The notes: generated by a model from the sequence alone, not told the origin. A stretch of 64,000 nt of DNA from Primulina eburnea (GCF_022965805.1 NC_133110.1:29384668-29448667); one strand, 5' to 3'; numbered from the stretch's first letter, positions 10,506 through 23,837 are shown. Translations and numbers: made by a program.

Positions 10506-13500
10506 TGTAACGCCCCGAATATTTTAAGGTTCACGCGAACCACATGCATAAGATTTATTAAATTCCTTTGTATTTTAATTAATTGTTTAATTGTATGAAT
10601 TAATTATGTTGTGCATATTTGCATGTTTAAAATATATTTTTCTACTTGATTGCATTAAAATTGATTTTTAAGGAATATTCAAGTGACGATCGAGGAACGG
10701 AGACTGAGAGCTGAAAAATAGAAAATGTTTTATTAAATAATTGTTTTTAATTATTTAAAATATGGGTGATGATTTTTAGTATTTTTAAAAATAAAGGGTT
10801 TCGAGGTGATTTTATACGCCGGGACGTACATTTTATCTGTGTTGGCTTTTCAACTAAAATACGAGCTTTTTGGCAACCCGGCTAATAAATTCACATATTT
10901 AATAAAAGAAAAACTTTGTTAATATTTTAATTATGTCCTAATTAGACTAATGAGCCTAATTTAATGGCTTATTAGGCCTAAAAGCCTTGAGGTTGATTAT
11001 TTAGTATTTAAAGTGCTATTTTATTCCAAACCCTTCACTTTTGCACCTCCAACCTCACGCCTCCCCACTCCCAAAAATCTGAAACACTCTCTCAATCACC
11101 CTAAATACACACGACACAACACCACAAAAAAAAAAAAAAGACTTTCGAAGGATGCTAAGAAAATCAAGTCTTGGTCGTTCGTCGCCGTTCTTCGCAATCG
11201 TCATCAGTTTTTCGTGCGTTTAAACGCAAAGGCACGCCATATTTCTTTCTTTCAAATATCTATCACACCATATTATTTATTTGATCAGTATTTGAAAGAA
11301 AACATGACACACAATTGAAATTTCGTAACTATGTGCATATAGGTTTCAAACTTGTGTTATTGATTCCAAAATCATGTTTTATTGTTGTATAAAGGGCTGC
11401 CATGAATTAGGATGTTAAGGGGCAAGTTTTACACAAGTTTAGAGGTCCTAGACACACACAAAACGCTGCCAACGAAATAGAACACAAGCTGGAACCACCC
11501 GAGAGTTACAGCAAGATGGAGCCGTGAGTGGGCATGGAAGACGCGCAGGTTGTTCCTTGGATTCAGAAGCTTTGCTGCTGGATTCCAGGCTTTGGGATGG
11601 TCTGGGCATGGTCTAGACGTGGTCCAGGGAAGGTTAGGGTCATGGGTGGTCGGTGGTTAAGGGATGGTAGAGTCCTAGGTGGCTAGGAGTCCCAATGCAA
11701 CAAGGACACTACAAACACACACACGTGCAGAATTTTAGGTCGACTTCCAGGACGTTTTTGTTCAGGCTAGGGCTGGTTGTTTGGGCTGGGCTTGCACAGT
11801 AGGGTCCCTAGATGGGTTGGCTAGGTTTTGGTTCAAACTGGCTCGGGCGTGGCTTGGGTAAATTAGGAGATGGCTCGGTGTGTTCGTCGAAGGGTCAAAA
11901 ACGAGATTAATTAATCCAAAATTGATTCCAAGGGTCCACGGGGGTGAATCATGACTTGGAAGGGTAGAATTAATCTTAAAAATGCTATGTTTAAAATTTG
12001 GAATCAAAATAACGAGTTTTGGATTTATTCGGAATTTAATCGCCGCACGAAACGTAAATTAGCGAGTTAATTGAAAAGCCTAGTTTTATGCCTTATAAAA
12101 TTATGAAAAATTAGGGTGAAGCTTAAATAATTATTAGAAGTCTAAGTTTTTAATTTGGGAATTATATATGAAAGTTTGGTTTAATTCGGGATTAAAACAC
12201 ATTAAAACGTTATGTTTAAAGATAAAATTAAAAGTCCTCGATTTAAGCTAAATAAAAATATGAGAAAAATTCACGTAAGCTTAAATAATTATTTGGGAAA
12301 TGTTAGAGTCATGAAATAATGAAAAAAGTCGAAATCGTAAAATGTCGAGTCTAGGGGTAAAACGATCTTTTTACACCTAGAAATTAGTAAAGGTCATGGC
12401 AGTGCCCGAAATGTTGTTTTTATGATATTATGATTATTTTTAAATATTTATGAAATGTTCATGATTAAATTATGATTTTTAAATGTCTATTTGATATTTA
12501 TGATTGAGGGAAGACATTTAAAATATATGTTGCATACTTGGTTTCAAAATGAAAATGTAAATATTATTCATGATTTTTAAAAGTGATGTGAATGAAATAC
12601 GTTGAAGGAAGTGAAATGATTGTGACTAGTTCGCTAATAATGGCGATGTCGTGAGGGTGATGGTCCCAGTGGGAGCCCGACGATCGTGTTTCCATTATTA
12701 CGAACATGAGGTTATGAGGTTTGAGGTAAGAATGAGAATATCGTGAGGGGAGAAGGCTCCAGAGGGAGCCCCGACGATCGTATTTTTATTCGATCATGTT
12801 AGGCCAAGGCTCGTTGACCGGTGAGAGTGTCGCTGATGTCCCCGCCGCCCAGTATTGTGGTTTTATATAGATGGATCCATCGTCATGTCATCTCATATTG
12901 AGGAAAGTCACAATTAACGATCTGAATTCAACAAAGGAAAAAGAAAAAATGTTTATGATCATGAAAAATGTTTATGTCATGTCATGTTGAAGAAAAAGTT
13001 AAGGATTTATTTATGCATGTCATGAAAATGTTTATGTTTAAAGTTTTATGCATCATGAAAATGTTTACGAAAATGTTTATGTTTATGCATCTTCATGAAA
13101 ACGATATTTTAAGTACAATTATTTTTCACCGTTATATGTTGACTGTATTACGTATTACTCGTTATAAAGATTATCGTGTGTTGAATCTTTAGACTCACTA
13201 GGTGTGATGGATGCAGGTGGTATTGAGGGAGGACTTGATGGGTGATTTGACTGGACTGATGGCGGACACAACCCGAGGACCAACTCTTCTACTTTTTCCG
13301 CATTATGATATACGACTCATGATTTATGTTAAGGATTTTTAAGATTATTTATTTATGCGTTTGAGGGATTTTTGAGAGGTTTAGTATGGGCTATACTTTT
13401 CAAATAATGTTTTTAGGTTGGTAAAATATTTGACGATTTTATGGTTCAAAATATTTCCTTTGGATTGTTAAATGGCAGTTGGATGTTTATTTTCAAAATG

Positions 13501-13595
13501 ATGTCAGAAATATTTTATGGTTCGGCCGATGCTAAGTGAGGTTTTAAAAAAAAAAATTCTAGTACTCTTAAGCGATAAAAATGGCTAACGTTTCA
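10506..13595 (+). mobile_element. LARD-A 5' LTR
   Basis: It runs from TGTAACGCCCCG to ...CTAACGTTTCA, followed by the PBS. Landmarks in order: GATCGAGGAACGGAGACTG (10688); the near-palindrome GTGCGTTTAAACGCA (about 11214); modules of the CCCAGTGGGAGCC and CCAGAGGGAGCC type near a GACGATCG motif (12660-12790); CATGAAAATGTTTA repeats (12955-13100); and the stem-loop region (13181-13200). The 101-codon ORF at 11013-11318 recurs in the other LTR only because the LTRs are duplicates. I do not count it as a gene. Confidence 0.85.
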
Positions 13596-14755
13596 GTTGG
13601 TATCAGAGCAATGGTTTTGTAAAGGGTTGTGCCACCATCAGTGCCAGCAAGATCAGTCGTCAAGCCTCAAACTTGTAAGTTTACATGTTTTATATGATTT
13701 TATGATGTTACCTGCATAAGTACATGACTTATATGTTTACGTCACATGTTCTTTTTATAGGCTTGGAATTTTTATACGTGATACGATATGAAATGAAAAA
13801 TTATTTTATTTTAACGCATGTTGGTTTGTGGTGGAAATGGACGATGTTGATTTTTGGGTTTTAGTATCGACGTTCTACTTTTTGGGCTATAAGTTAATCG
13901 AGAATATTACGAATGCTTTGGGAAGCGTAGATTTTCTCTAAGAAAATATTTATGATTCATGGTTACTAGTCGAATTAATTTTTGGGAATTAGACGTAAGG
14001 AATAATTATTCGAGTGTTGCAACAGCTTTGGGAATAAGAAAATATATAAATTGGGATTTTTAGTAAAATTGGTTATAGGAATTGATTTTGGGTAAATAAG
14101 TTTTAGTTTATTGAAATTATGTCATGGGAAAACTGTAGAAGAAAATTAAGAATGCCAAAAACTTATGGGTTTAACTGTAGGATTTTTGAAATTAAGGACC
14201 AATTAAGATAATTTTTGAGGAAATTAAGAATTAATTTTGGGAATTATTAAAGAATTTTGAGGATTTAGACTTTTAAGAATATTCAGAACCTTGGACATCT
14301 TGGTTTTAGTATTATAAGAATGTTAATCAAGGGGGTTTTTAGGATGAATCGCTATTAGGCTTAAAAAATCTAAGCGTTAGCAGATGCGTTTGGGATTTTA
14401 AGATTGAAATTGGATAGGTTGATGAACATTTTGGGTATAAAATAAGGAAATTAATATACGATAAGTTTGGTTATCCATCTTTTAATATTGGGAATCGTAA
14501 CAAAAATTGAAATTCAAGGTTATAATAGTATTAACACTAAGTCATTTGGGTCTTTTAAGTTGCGATTGCAAAATAAGGATTTAGAAAGAAAATTTAATTG
14601 GGACCAAGAAGACGTAAGGACATTTTAGAACTTAAGTTATATCAGAGTAGCGTAGCGGAAGCGGGGATTTTTGGGATATTAGAACTATGCCTAAACTTTG
14701 GGTTATCTAGGATAAGCGAATTTCGAGTACGAAATTCAATTTAAAGGGGGAAGAT
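13596..14755 (+). mobile_element. LARD-A interior: PBS, non-coding body, hairpin, PPT
   Basis: The PBS TGGTATCAGAGC is at 13598-13609. A TTGTAAGTTTACAT block at about 13673 looks like a splice donor. No ORF of note follows. At 14718-14737 GAATTTCG pairs with CGAAATTC around AGTA, followed by the purine-rich PPT (14743-14755). The interior aligns by eye with the minus-strand interior of LARD-B near the PBS and again near the PPT. A block including TATCAGAGTAGCG upstream of the PPT is shared with LARD-X (about 20183). Confidence 0.85.
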
Positions 14756-17700
14756 TGTAACGCCCAGAATATTATAAGGTCCACGCGAATCACATGCATA
14801 CAATTTATTAAATTCCTTTGTATTTTAATTAATTGTTTAATTGTATGAATTAATTATGTTGTGCATATTTCTATGTTTAAAATATATTTTTCTACTTGAT
14901 TGCATTAAAATGGATTTTTAAGGAATATTCAAGTGACAATCGAGGAACGGAGACTGAGAGCTGAAAAATAGAAAATGTTTTATTAAATAATTGTTTTTAA
15001 TTATTTAAAATATGGGTGATGATTTTTAGTATTTTTGAAAATAAAGGGTTTCGAGGTGATTTTATACGCCGGGACGTAAATTTTATCGGTGTTGGCTTTT
15101 TAACTAAAATACGAGCTTTTTGGCAACCCGGCTAATAAATTCACATATTTAATAAAAGAAAAACTTTGTTAATATTTTAATTATGTCCTAATTAGACTAA
15201 TGGGCCTAATTTAATGGCTTACTAGGCCTAAAAACCTTGAGGTTGATTATTTAGTATTTAAAGTGCTATTTTATTCCAAACCCTTCACTTTTGCACCTCC
15301 AACCTCACGCCTCCCCACTCCCAAAAATCTGAAACACTCTCTGAATCACCCTAAATACACACGACACAACACCACAAAAAAAAAAAAGAGACTTTCGAAG
15401 GATGCTAAGAAAATAAAGTCTTGGTCGTTCGTCGCCGTTCTTCGCAATCGTCAACAGTTTTTCGTGCGTTTTAAACGCAAAGACACGCCATATTTCTTTC
15501 TTTCAAACATCTATCACACCATATTATTTATTTGATCAGTATTTGAAAGAAAACATGACACACAATTGAAATTTCGTAACTATGTGCATATAGGTTTCAA
15601 ACTTGTGTTAATTTGATTCCAAAATCCTGTTTTATTGTTGTATAAAGGGCTGCCATGAATTAGGATGTTAAGGGGCAAGTTTTACACAAGTTTAGAGGTC
15701 CTAGACGCACACAAAACGCTGCCAACGAAATAGAAAACAAGCTGGAACCACCCGAGAGTTACATCAAGATGAAGCCGTGAGTGGGCATGGAAGACGCGTA
15801 GGTTGTTCCTTGGATTCAGAAGCTTTGCTGCTGGATTCCAGGCTTTGGGATGGTCTGGGCATGGTCTAGACGTGGTCCAGGGAAGGTTAGGGTCATGGGT
15901 GGTCGGTGGTTAAGGGATGGTAGAGTCCTAGGCGGCTAGGAGTCCAATGCAACAAGGACACTACAAACACACACACGTGCAGAATTTTAGGTCGACTTCC
16001 AGGACGTTTTTGTTCAGGCTAGGGCTGGTTGTTTGGGCTGGGCTTGTACAGTAGGGTCCCTAGATGGGTTGGCTAGGTTTTGGTTCAAAGTGGCTCGGGC
16101 GTGGCTTGGGTAAATTAGGAGATGGCTCGGTGTGTTCGTCGAAGGGTCAAAAACGAGATTAATTAATCCAAAATTGATTCCAAGGGTCCACGGGGGTGGA
16201 TCATGACTTGGAAGGGTAGAATAAATCTTAAAAATGCTATGTTTAAAATTTGGAATCAAAATAACGAGTTTTGGATTTATTCGGAATTTAATCGCCGCAC
16301 GAAACGTCAATTAGCGAGTTAATTGAAAAGCATAGTTTTATGCCTTATAAAATTATGAAAAATTAGGGTTCAGCTTAAATAATTATTAGAAGTCTAAGTT
16401 TTTGATTTGGGAATTATATATGAAAGTGTGGTTTAATTCGGGATTAAAACACATCAAAACGTTATGTTTAAAGATAAAATTAAAAGTCCTCGATTTAAGC
16501 TAAATAAAAATATGAGAAAAATTCAAGTAAGCTTAAATAATTATTTGGGACATGTTAGAGTCATGAAATCACGAAAAAGTCGAAATCGTAAAATGTCGAG
16601 TCTAGGGGTAAAACGATCTTTTTACACCTAGAAATTAGTAAAGGTCATGGCAGTGCCCGAAATGCTGTTTTTATGATATTATGATTATTTTTAGATGTTT
16701 ATGAAATGTTCATGATTAAATTATGATTTTTAAATGTCTATTTGATATTTATGATTGAGGGAAGACATTTAAAATACATGTTGCATGCTTGGTTTCAAAA
16801 TGAAAATGTAAATATGATTCACGATTTTTATAAAGTGATGTGAATGAAATACGTTGAAGGAAGTGAAATGATTGTGACTAGTTCGCTAATAATGGCGATG
16901 TCGTGAGGGTGATGGTCCCAGTGGGAGCCCGACGATCGTGTTTCCATTATTACGAACATGAGGTTATGAGGTTTGAGGTAAGAATGAGAATATCGTGAGG
17001 GGAGAAGGCCCCAGAGGGAGCCCATTTATGGGAGAAGGCCCCAGAGGGAGCCCCGACGATCGTATTTCTATTCGATCATGTTAGGCCAAGGCTCAGTTGA
17101 CCGGTGAGAGTGTCGCTGATGTCCCCGCCGCCCAGTACTGTGGTTTTATATAGATGGATCCATCTTCATGTCATGTCATGTTGAAGAAAGTCACAATTAA
17201 CGATCTAAATTCAACAAAGGAAAAAGGAAAAATGTTTATGATCATAAAAAATGTTTATGTCATGTCATGTTGAAGAAAAAGTTAAGGATTTATTTATTCA
17301 TGTCATGAAAATGTTTATGTTTAAAGTTTTATGCATCATGAAAATGTTTACGAAAATGTTTATGTTTATGCATCTTCATGAAAACGATATTTTAAGTACA
17401 ATTATTTTTCACCGTTATATGTTGACTGTATTACGTATTACTCGTTATAAAGATTATGGTGTGTTGAGTTTTTACACTCACTAGGTGTGATGGATGCAGG
17501 TGGTATTGAAAGAGGACATTATGGGTGATTTGACTGGACTGATGGCGCACACAACCCGAGGACCAACGCTTCTACTTTTTCCGCATTATGATATACGACT
17601 CATGATTTACGTTAAGGATTTTTAAGATTATTTATTTATGCGTTTGAGGGATTTTTGAGAGGTTTAGTATGGGCTATACTTTTCAAATAATGTTTTTAGG

Positions 17701-17876
17701 TTGGTAAAATGTTTGACGATTTTATGGTTCAAAATATTTTCCCTTGGATTTTTAAATGGCAGTTGGATGTTTATTTTCAAAATGATGTCAGAAATATTTT
17801 ATGGTTCGGCCGATGCTAAGTGAGGTTTAAAAAAAATGTCTATTACTCTTAAGCGATAAAAAGGGCAGACGTTTCA
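14756..17876 (+). mobile_element. LARD-A 3' LTR
   Basis: It is a near copy of 10506-13595, from TGTAACGCCCAG to ...GCAGACGTTTCA. It carries two copies of the CCCAGAGGGAGCC module (17008-17055) where the 5' LTR has one in the same spot, so the unit varies in number even within one element. The 90-codon ORF (15263-15535) is the frame-shortened twin of the 5' LTR ORF, which argues against coding. Confidence 0.85.
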
Positions 17877-18639
17877 ACAACGATCGTATTTCTATTCGAA
17901 TCATGATAGGCCAGGGCCCAGTTGACCGGTAAGAGTGTTGCTGGTGTCCCCCGCCGCCCAGTACTGTGGTTATATGTAGATGGATCCATCGACCCTCATG
18001 ATCATGATCAAGAAAGTCATAATTAACGATCTGAATTCAACAAAGGAAAAGGAAAAGGAAATGGATTATGATCAAGTTAAAACGTTTTATGTCATGATAA
18101 GGAAAATGTTAAGGTTTATGCCTGTCATGAAAATGTTTTTATGCATCATGAAAATGTTTACGCAAATGTTTATGTTATGCATCTTCATGAAAATGATATT
18201 TTAAGTACAAATATTTTTCACTGTTGCGTGTGGTTTTATACGTATTATTTGGTATCAAGAATATGACGTGTTGAGTCTTTAGACTCACTAGGTGTGATTG
18301 ATGCTGGTGATTGATAGTAATGTTAATGGAGGTCTTGTTGGATGATCTGATTTGACTGAAGGTGCACATAACCCGAGGACCAGCGCTTCTATTTTTCCGC
18401 ATTTACGATTTATGGTTCATGATTTACGTTAAAGATTTTACGACTTTTTATTTATGTTTTGAGAAATTATAGTATGGGCTGTATTTCTCAAATGTATAGT
18501 GGGTTGTTTTATTTAAAAATGATGTCCAAAATATTTTATAAAAATATTTTCTTGTGTAGCATGTTGGCCGAAATTTAAGTAAGGAAAAAAAAAATTCTAG
18601 TACTTATAAAGCAATAAAAAGGGCAGATGTTTCACTATT
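17877..18639 (+). mobile_element. Solo-1: solo LTR, right part, with TSDs
   Basis: ACAAC (17877-17881) is the second copy of the LARD-A TSD. Solo-1 continues from there to ...GATGTTTCA at 18634 and is followed by its own TSD, CTATT (18635-18639). The stem-loop TGAGTCTTTAGACTCA is at about 18272-18287. The CATGAAAATGTTTA repeat (18125-18200) occurs at the same place in LARD-A. Confidence 0.88.
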
Positions 18640-20302
18640 GAACCTTATGATGTGGGAAATCTATAAAAATGAAAGTGGGAATACTGAGAACTAATGGGTA
18701 ATTGTGGAATTTCGAGATTTAGGGAAAAATTGGATGATATTCGAGGAAAGTAAGAATTAATTCTACAATATTAAGAAATTTGAGAACTTATTTAGTAGTA
18801 AGTGAGAATTGAACGGTTTAAATGATAGGAATTTTCGGTTATTTATGCTCGAAGAAAATGTAGAATATTTAGATATTTGGGTTATAATGTTATAATGAAT
18901 GGTAACCAAGGACATCGTAGGATGAATCAATCTTAGGCGTGAAAATTTAAGCGTTAGTAAAATAATGTTGTAGAAAATTAAGAATTTAAAGTGACGACGA
19001 TTTAAGGAAAATTCGATCGGTTAGTTAAGTTATAAGGATAAACATTGAGTTAGTAAATTTTTGGGAACATAAGTTTGATGTGTCACAAGTTTTAGTCATG
19101 ATTTTAACAGTTAAGATTATACCTTTTGAGAATTTAAAATTTTTAAGAAAGTTGGGTACGATGATGGTTAGTTTAATTGGTAGACGCACGTAAAAGGTGA
19201 GGTAGACACCTTATCTTGAGAAATTTTGGAAGTCATTAACAAACTTGGGACTAAACGGATATGTGTATAGGAATTATTTTATTCAAAGCTATTTGGATTA
19301 GGTAAGTTTGAATTTCTAATTTATGGGATAATTGTTCATACGGAAATTTTGGGTGAAATAAAAACAAAAGGGAATTATTTGTGTTCAATATAAGTTATCA
19401 ATAGATGAATATTAAGATTTCTGCTAAGTAAGAAATCTAAAAGCTTGATATGGGGTTTCTAGAATTCTATGGGTTATAAGTGAAATTGATTTAGTAAAGT
19501 TAGTCTAATGCTACCATGGGCTAACTTATTAAGTTTATATGCTAGAATTAAGTAAGCATTAAGGATACATAAGAATGCGACACTTGTTCCAATGAGGAAG
19601 TTCAAAGTCCTAGGCCTCAACTAGATTGTAATTGGGAAGATGATAGTTTGAGTAGGTAATTGATGCTGGAAGTGTTATTATTAAGGTAGAAGGTCGATGT
19701 TGTATAATTGAGTTTTACAGATTAACTTTATTCGAGGTTTAAGATTTACAACAATTTCACATCCGGGATGCACTTGTAAATAATAAGTTACGTAGGTTTA
19801 GTGCCGTAAGTTAAAGATTCGATTCAAGGATTTTAGGCTAATACTACTATGAGGTTGAAATAAGGTATAACCTCTAAGCGTTCTACTGAGAATAGAAGTC
19901 GATCAGTAAATTCTGGTACAAAGGTTTCTTAAGTCGAACTGCATAAATGCTGATATAATAAGTCGATGAAGGTTACGAGAATAGTATAAGAAAAGTAAGG
20001 TGCGATAAGTTTAGACATCCATATCTAGTATGAGAAACTGCGGGATAAGTCATAATTCGGGGCTATAGTTGAATAGAACTAAGTCATCATAAGTTGTTTT
20101 AAGTTGAGATTCACAAACGAGGATTTCGATAGACAAATTTATTTAGGATTGAGGAGACGTAAGGAAAGCTTAATATTTATCTTATCAGAGTAGCGCATCG
20201 GAAGCGTGGATTATTAGGATTCTAGAATTAAGAGTCTAAACTTTTTGTTTTATCAAGGATAAGCGAATTTCGAGGACAAAATTTCTTGTAAGGAGGAAGG
20301 AT
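18640..20302 (+). mobile_element. LARD-X interior, 3' part, hairpin and PPT
   Basis: AT-rich with no coding signal. Near the end, a block around 20183-20275 matches the LARD-A interior end. At 20265-20285 GAATTTCG is followed by AGGA and a CAAAATTTC arm, a decayed version of the perfect stem in the other elements. The PPT AAGGAGGAAGGAT (about 20290-20302) directly precedes the 3' LTR. Confidence 0.7.
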
Positions 20303-21638
20303 TATAGAACCCGTAAATTGGACTCCGTATAAGCCATGCATAATTCTAGTATTTAAAATTAAAATGATTTTTATCGTATGAGTATTTAAATTCTTTTCTT
20401 TAAATTTATTTATTTTACGCAGTAGTTTAATTGTTATCTTTTCAGTTAAATAAGTGAGGCCGGATCGGAGATGGAGTATTGGGATAAGTTAATAAGACAT
20501 ATTTAAGAAGTGGTAATTTAGCATGTTAGTAATTATAATTTAAAAAAAATTGGCATGCATGCAAGTTATTATACTTCTTTGATATTTTATTTAATTGTTT
20601 TTAAAGCATTAAATGAATGTTTATTTCATTAAGTTATGTTTAATTATTTTTATGAATTTTAGGCATAATTCATGCAAGATAGGATTTGTTTCATGAAACT
20701 TTAAAAGTTCGTGCATTAAGATTTTTAAGTTGCATTCGATCGAGGATCGGAGACCGAAGAATTTTCAGGAAAATTATTTTAATTGCACGATTTATTTTAA
20801 TAAATTATTACAGGGTGTTTTTTAAGTGTATTTTTTCGAAAATGGGATTTTATTGGGTATTTTTTTACTCGCATAACTTTATTTTTAACAGTACGCTAAT
20901 TTTATCAAATCGAATGACTTTTTAATGATTCGGCTAATATTTTCATAATCTTTCCAACTCCAAATATTTTTCGAAAGAGTGTTTGGGCCTATGGGCCTAC
21001 CCATTAGTTTATTGGGCTTAAAACCCTTTTAAAACTTTTAAAAATGCATTTTTTTTTATGGCCCATGAACTAATTATTATCTATATAATTAGGCCCTAAT
21101 CACCCAATTAACCCTAAACCTAGTTCTTTACTCTCTCACCCAACCGACACCCCACTCAGAATTCATCACCATCTCGAGATTCTCAACAGCAAAGCTCAAG
21201 GACCTTCGGCCATTGCAATCCTCGCTTAGACCAATTCTCACGGCGTTGTTTCTCCTCATTCTCCTCGAGTCTTTGCATCATAAGGCTCGAATTTGTACCT
21301 TTATTTCTGCATCATCCAAGCCTTATACTATCGTGTGTATGTATATGTATGAGGTTTTTTCGATCTAGCCATGTGCAGGGGAGTTTTCATCTTTTTGTTC
21401 AAATACATGCATCATGGGTTCACTACTCACGTTTTCTGTGATCTCTGTTGTAAAGGGGCTGCTGGTGTAGTGTTTTAGAGTCGTTTCTGTCAAGGGTTCG
21501 AGTAGTGTAGCTGCTGGAGGCGTGGTTGGTCGAGAGGGTGAGAATACATGCTGGATCGGTGAGCTTGGAAGGGTATCAGGTAGATCGTGAGTTGCGGAGA
21601 GAGGCCACCGGCGTCAGCGTGATTACAGGCGTTGGACA
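20303..21638 (+). mobile_element. LARD-X 3' LTR, left 1336 bp
   Basis: It matches 3887-5222 with the same length, 1336 nt. It begins TATAGAACCC where the 5' LTR has TGTAGAACCC, so the terminal TG has become TA. It is cut at 21638 by the insertion of Gypsy-1. GGACA (21634-21638) is the visible Gypsy-1 TSD. The remaining 1.7 kb of this LTR should lie beyond the window's right edge. Confidence 0.85.
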
Positions 21639-22685
21639 TGTAACGTACCGTAATTTCATACTTAAAAAAATTTGCGGAAAAATTAAAAATTTTCTTGAAT
21701 ACGAAAATAAAATCAATACGGTCGTCACTACATCATCCATTCACAATAAAGATCTTGTTAAAAGAAAATTTTTCTCAAAGCATCTCGCATCAAACATAAA
21801 ATCAGAGTATTTTAAATTTGCATAAAAACGTTAAAATGACGTGGGCGGTCCTCGGGTCTAGCCTCCCGCTCAGTCCAAGCCTGCCCCTTGGTCGCCACTT
21901 CCAGTCTCCTCATCAACATACTCACCTGCATCGATCAAGTCTAGTGATTCTAAAGACTCAACACGTATAAACTGGGAAATAGCGAGTACTACGTAATAAA
22001 ATCACATTCAACTTTAAAATAGGACATACATAACTTGAAACTTGAACTTGCATAATAAACTTGATCATACGTACGTACATGACTAGAAGTGCCATCAACA
22101 TAAACTTTTCATAAACATACTGCATAATTGAGCATACATAACCTCATCATTTTTGCGTAGAGGATGTTTCAAAGCAAGTGACCCATACATAATAAACGCC
22201 TGATCAGACAAACCAGAGTACTGGGCTGACAGGGACGTATCCACTGCCACATACATGAGATCCCCGTTCATAATTTAACGGGCTGGTTGGTCCCCGTTCA
22301 TAATTTAATGCTTTCCAACCATGATCTAACCCGTTCATAATTTAACGGGGTGGAGAGGTCCTCGTCCACGTTCACCGACTTCCAAACCCATTCATAATTT
22401 GGTCACAAGACATTTAGCATACCTCAAAACTTAAAATATTTTCTTTCACGTCATACATACTTACTTGGCGTTGAGGGATTCGTTGGACTTCGACTGGGGA
22501 CGTTGCTGCACATACTATCATGAATTAACATGCTTAACTTGCATACTTAGACGTAGGTAACCATGCTCACTTACGAGTTTATTCAATTCCTTAGGACGTT
22601 CTAAGATTCCCATGACTCGACTTTGTAAATCATTGTACTAAACCATAACATCAAACCTCAAAGCATACTATAAATTTTCTCCCAA

Positions 22686-22885
22686 AATAGAAGGACACGG
22701 ACCCCGTGCCTACATCTGTGTAGGGGTCCGTGTAGACTCGGGTGAAAGGTTCGGAAAGAAGGGTGGACACGCACCCCGTGACAGGGTCCGTGTGAGTGTC
22801 CGTGTAGACTCTGGAAAAAGACACCGAGGAGAGAAAAAGGCACGGACCCCGTGTCAGGGTCCGTGTACGGGTCCGTGTACCTACT
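22686..22885 (-). repeat. CACGGACCC/GGGTCCGTG repeat cluster in the Gypsy-1 LTR
   Basis: At least seven copies of a 9-10 nt GC-rich word in both orientations lie within 200 bp, some as local inverted repeats (CACGGACCCCGTG). It lies about 1.4 kb from the LTR start, a different position from the module clusters of the other gypsy subfamily. Function unknown; fold-back in DNA or RNA is possible. Confidence 0.7.
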
Positions 22886-23753
22886 GTGATCGCGAACTTA
22901 CGGAAATTATGTACATGCTTCGCTCAACTTTCTAGACTCGGCTGCACGGACTATGAATCGACACCCCGAGACCCATCCTAGCATACTATAACATCAAATT
23001 GCTTCCGTGCAACATCCCAAGCAACGATGTTCACCCTATGGTACATACGAGTCAAAAACGTGGTAATTGACACCAACTCGATTCCTACGACTACTAAAGT
23101 GCTCGAGTACCTATCGACACTAAACGACGTATCAATTAACATCCTAACATCATACTAATCATACCTAGATGCAGCAACGATCAGCCGTCGATCCCCAACG
23201 AAGCCTGCAACATAAAAACTTCAAGAACACAATTTTCGTAAAAGTCGCAGTTTGAGCAGTCCCACGAAAAACGTCATAACTCAATCAATTTTCATCCAAA
23301 AATCTCGAATTTTATATCAAATCGAAGGTTTCAAAAAGTTCTACAATTTTCTAGTTTCTCAAAATCCCGACAGAAAAGTCACAATTTTAACCAGAACAGT
23401 AAAAACGTAAATTTCAGATCTAAAAAGTGTTTCAAAAGAGATTTAAACATGATTGCTCAAACTTCTACACCACATACACATGGTTTTACGTATAAATAAC
23501 AACGCACGCATAATATGACATGATCGATGCATCAAGAACAGAATATACGTGCCTTTTGATATTTAAAAATACCGTAACGACTATACCGAAGCGGAGATGG
23601 CGTGAGGATTGATCCGGGACGATCGTGGAACGATTTTCTTTGAAGAAAACTCGACGAAACTATGCTGGAAATTCAGAGGGAGGGGGCGGCTGCTGACCTA
23701 CTCAAGAACCCTAGGTTTTCACTTTTTAAAAATAATAAAAATCTGAATGAATA

Positions 23754-23837
23754 GGTGTGTGTGTGTGTGTTAAGGGTTTCTAGTGTGTGTAAAAACGTGT
23801 AAGTGTGTGTGGGTGTATAAAACGTGTGTGTGTGTTT
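23754..23837. repeat. GT-rich simple repeat in the Gypsy-1 LTR
   Basis: Runs of GT separated by short non-repeat pieces (TTAAGGGTTTC, AAAAACGT). A microsatellite in progress; no other function visible. Confidence 0.8.

Larger units (their letters stand above)
10506..17876 (+). mobile_element. LARD-A: complete non-autonomous LTR retrotransposon
   Basis: Two LTRs of about 3.1 kb flank an interior of only about 1.16 kb, with TSD ACAAC at 10501-10505 and 17877-17881. It has a PBS, a PPT and TG...CA ends but no gag or pol. This is the large-retrotransposon-derivative pattern, so movement needs proteins from an autonomous partner. It shares its LTR ends, PPT-side hairpin and interior with LARD-B (46544-53583). 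The two LTRs differ at a low but visible rate, so it is older than LARD-B. Confidence 0.9.

Noticed and set aside
11013..11318. 101-codon ORF repeated at 15263-15535
   Set aside because: It repeats only because the two LARD-A LTRs are copies. The second copy is shortened by a frame change, and solo-1 and LARD-B lack it.
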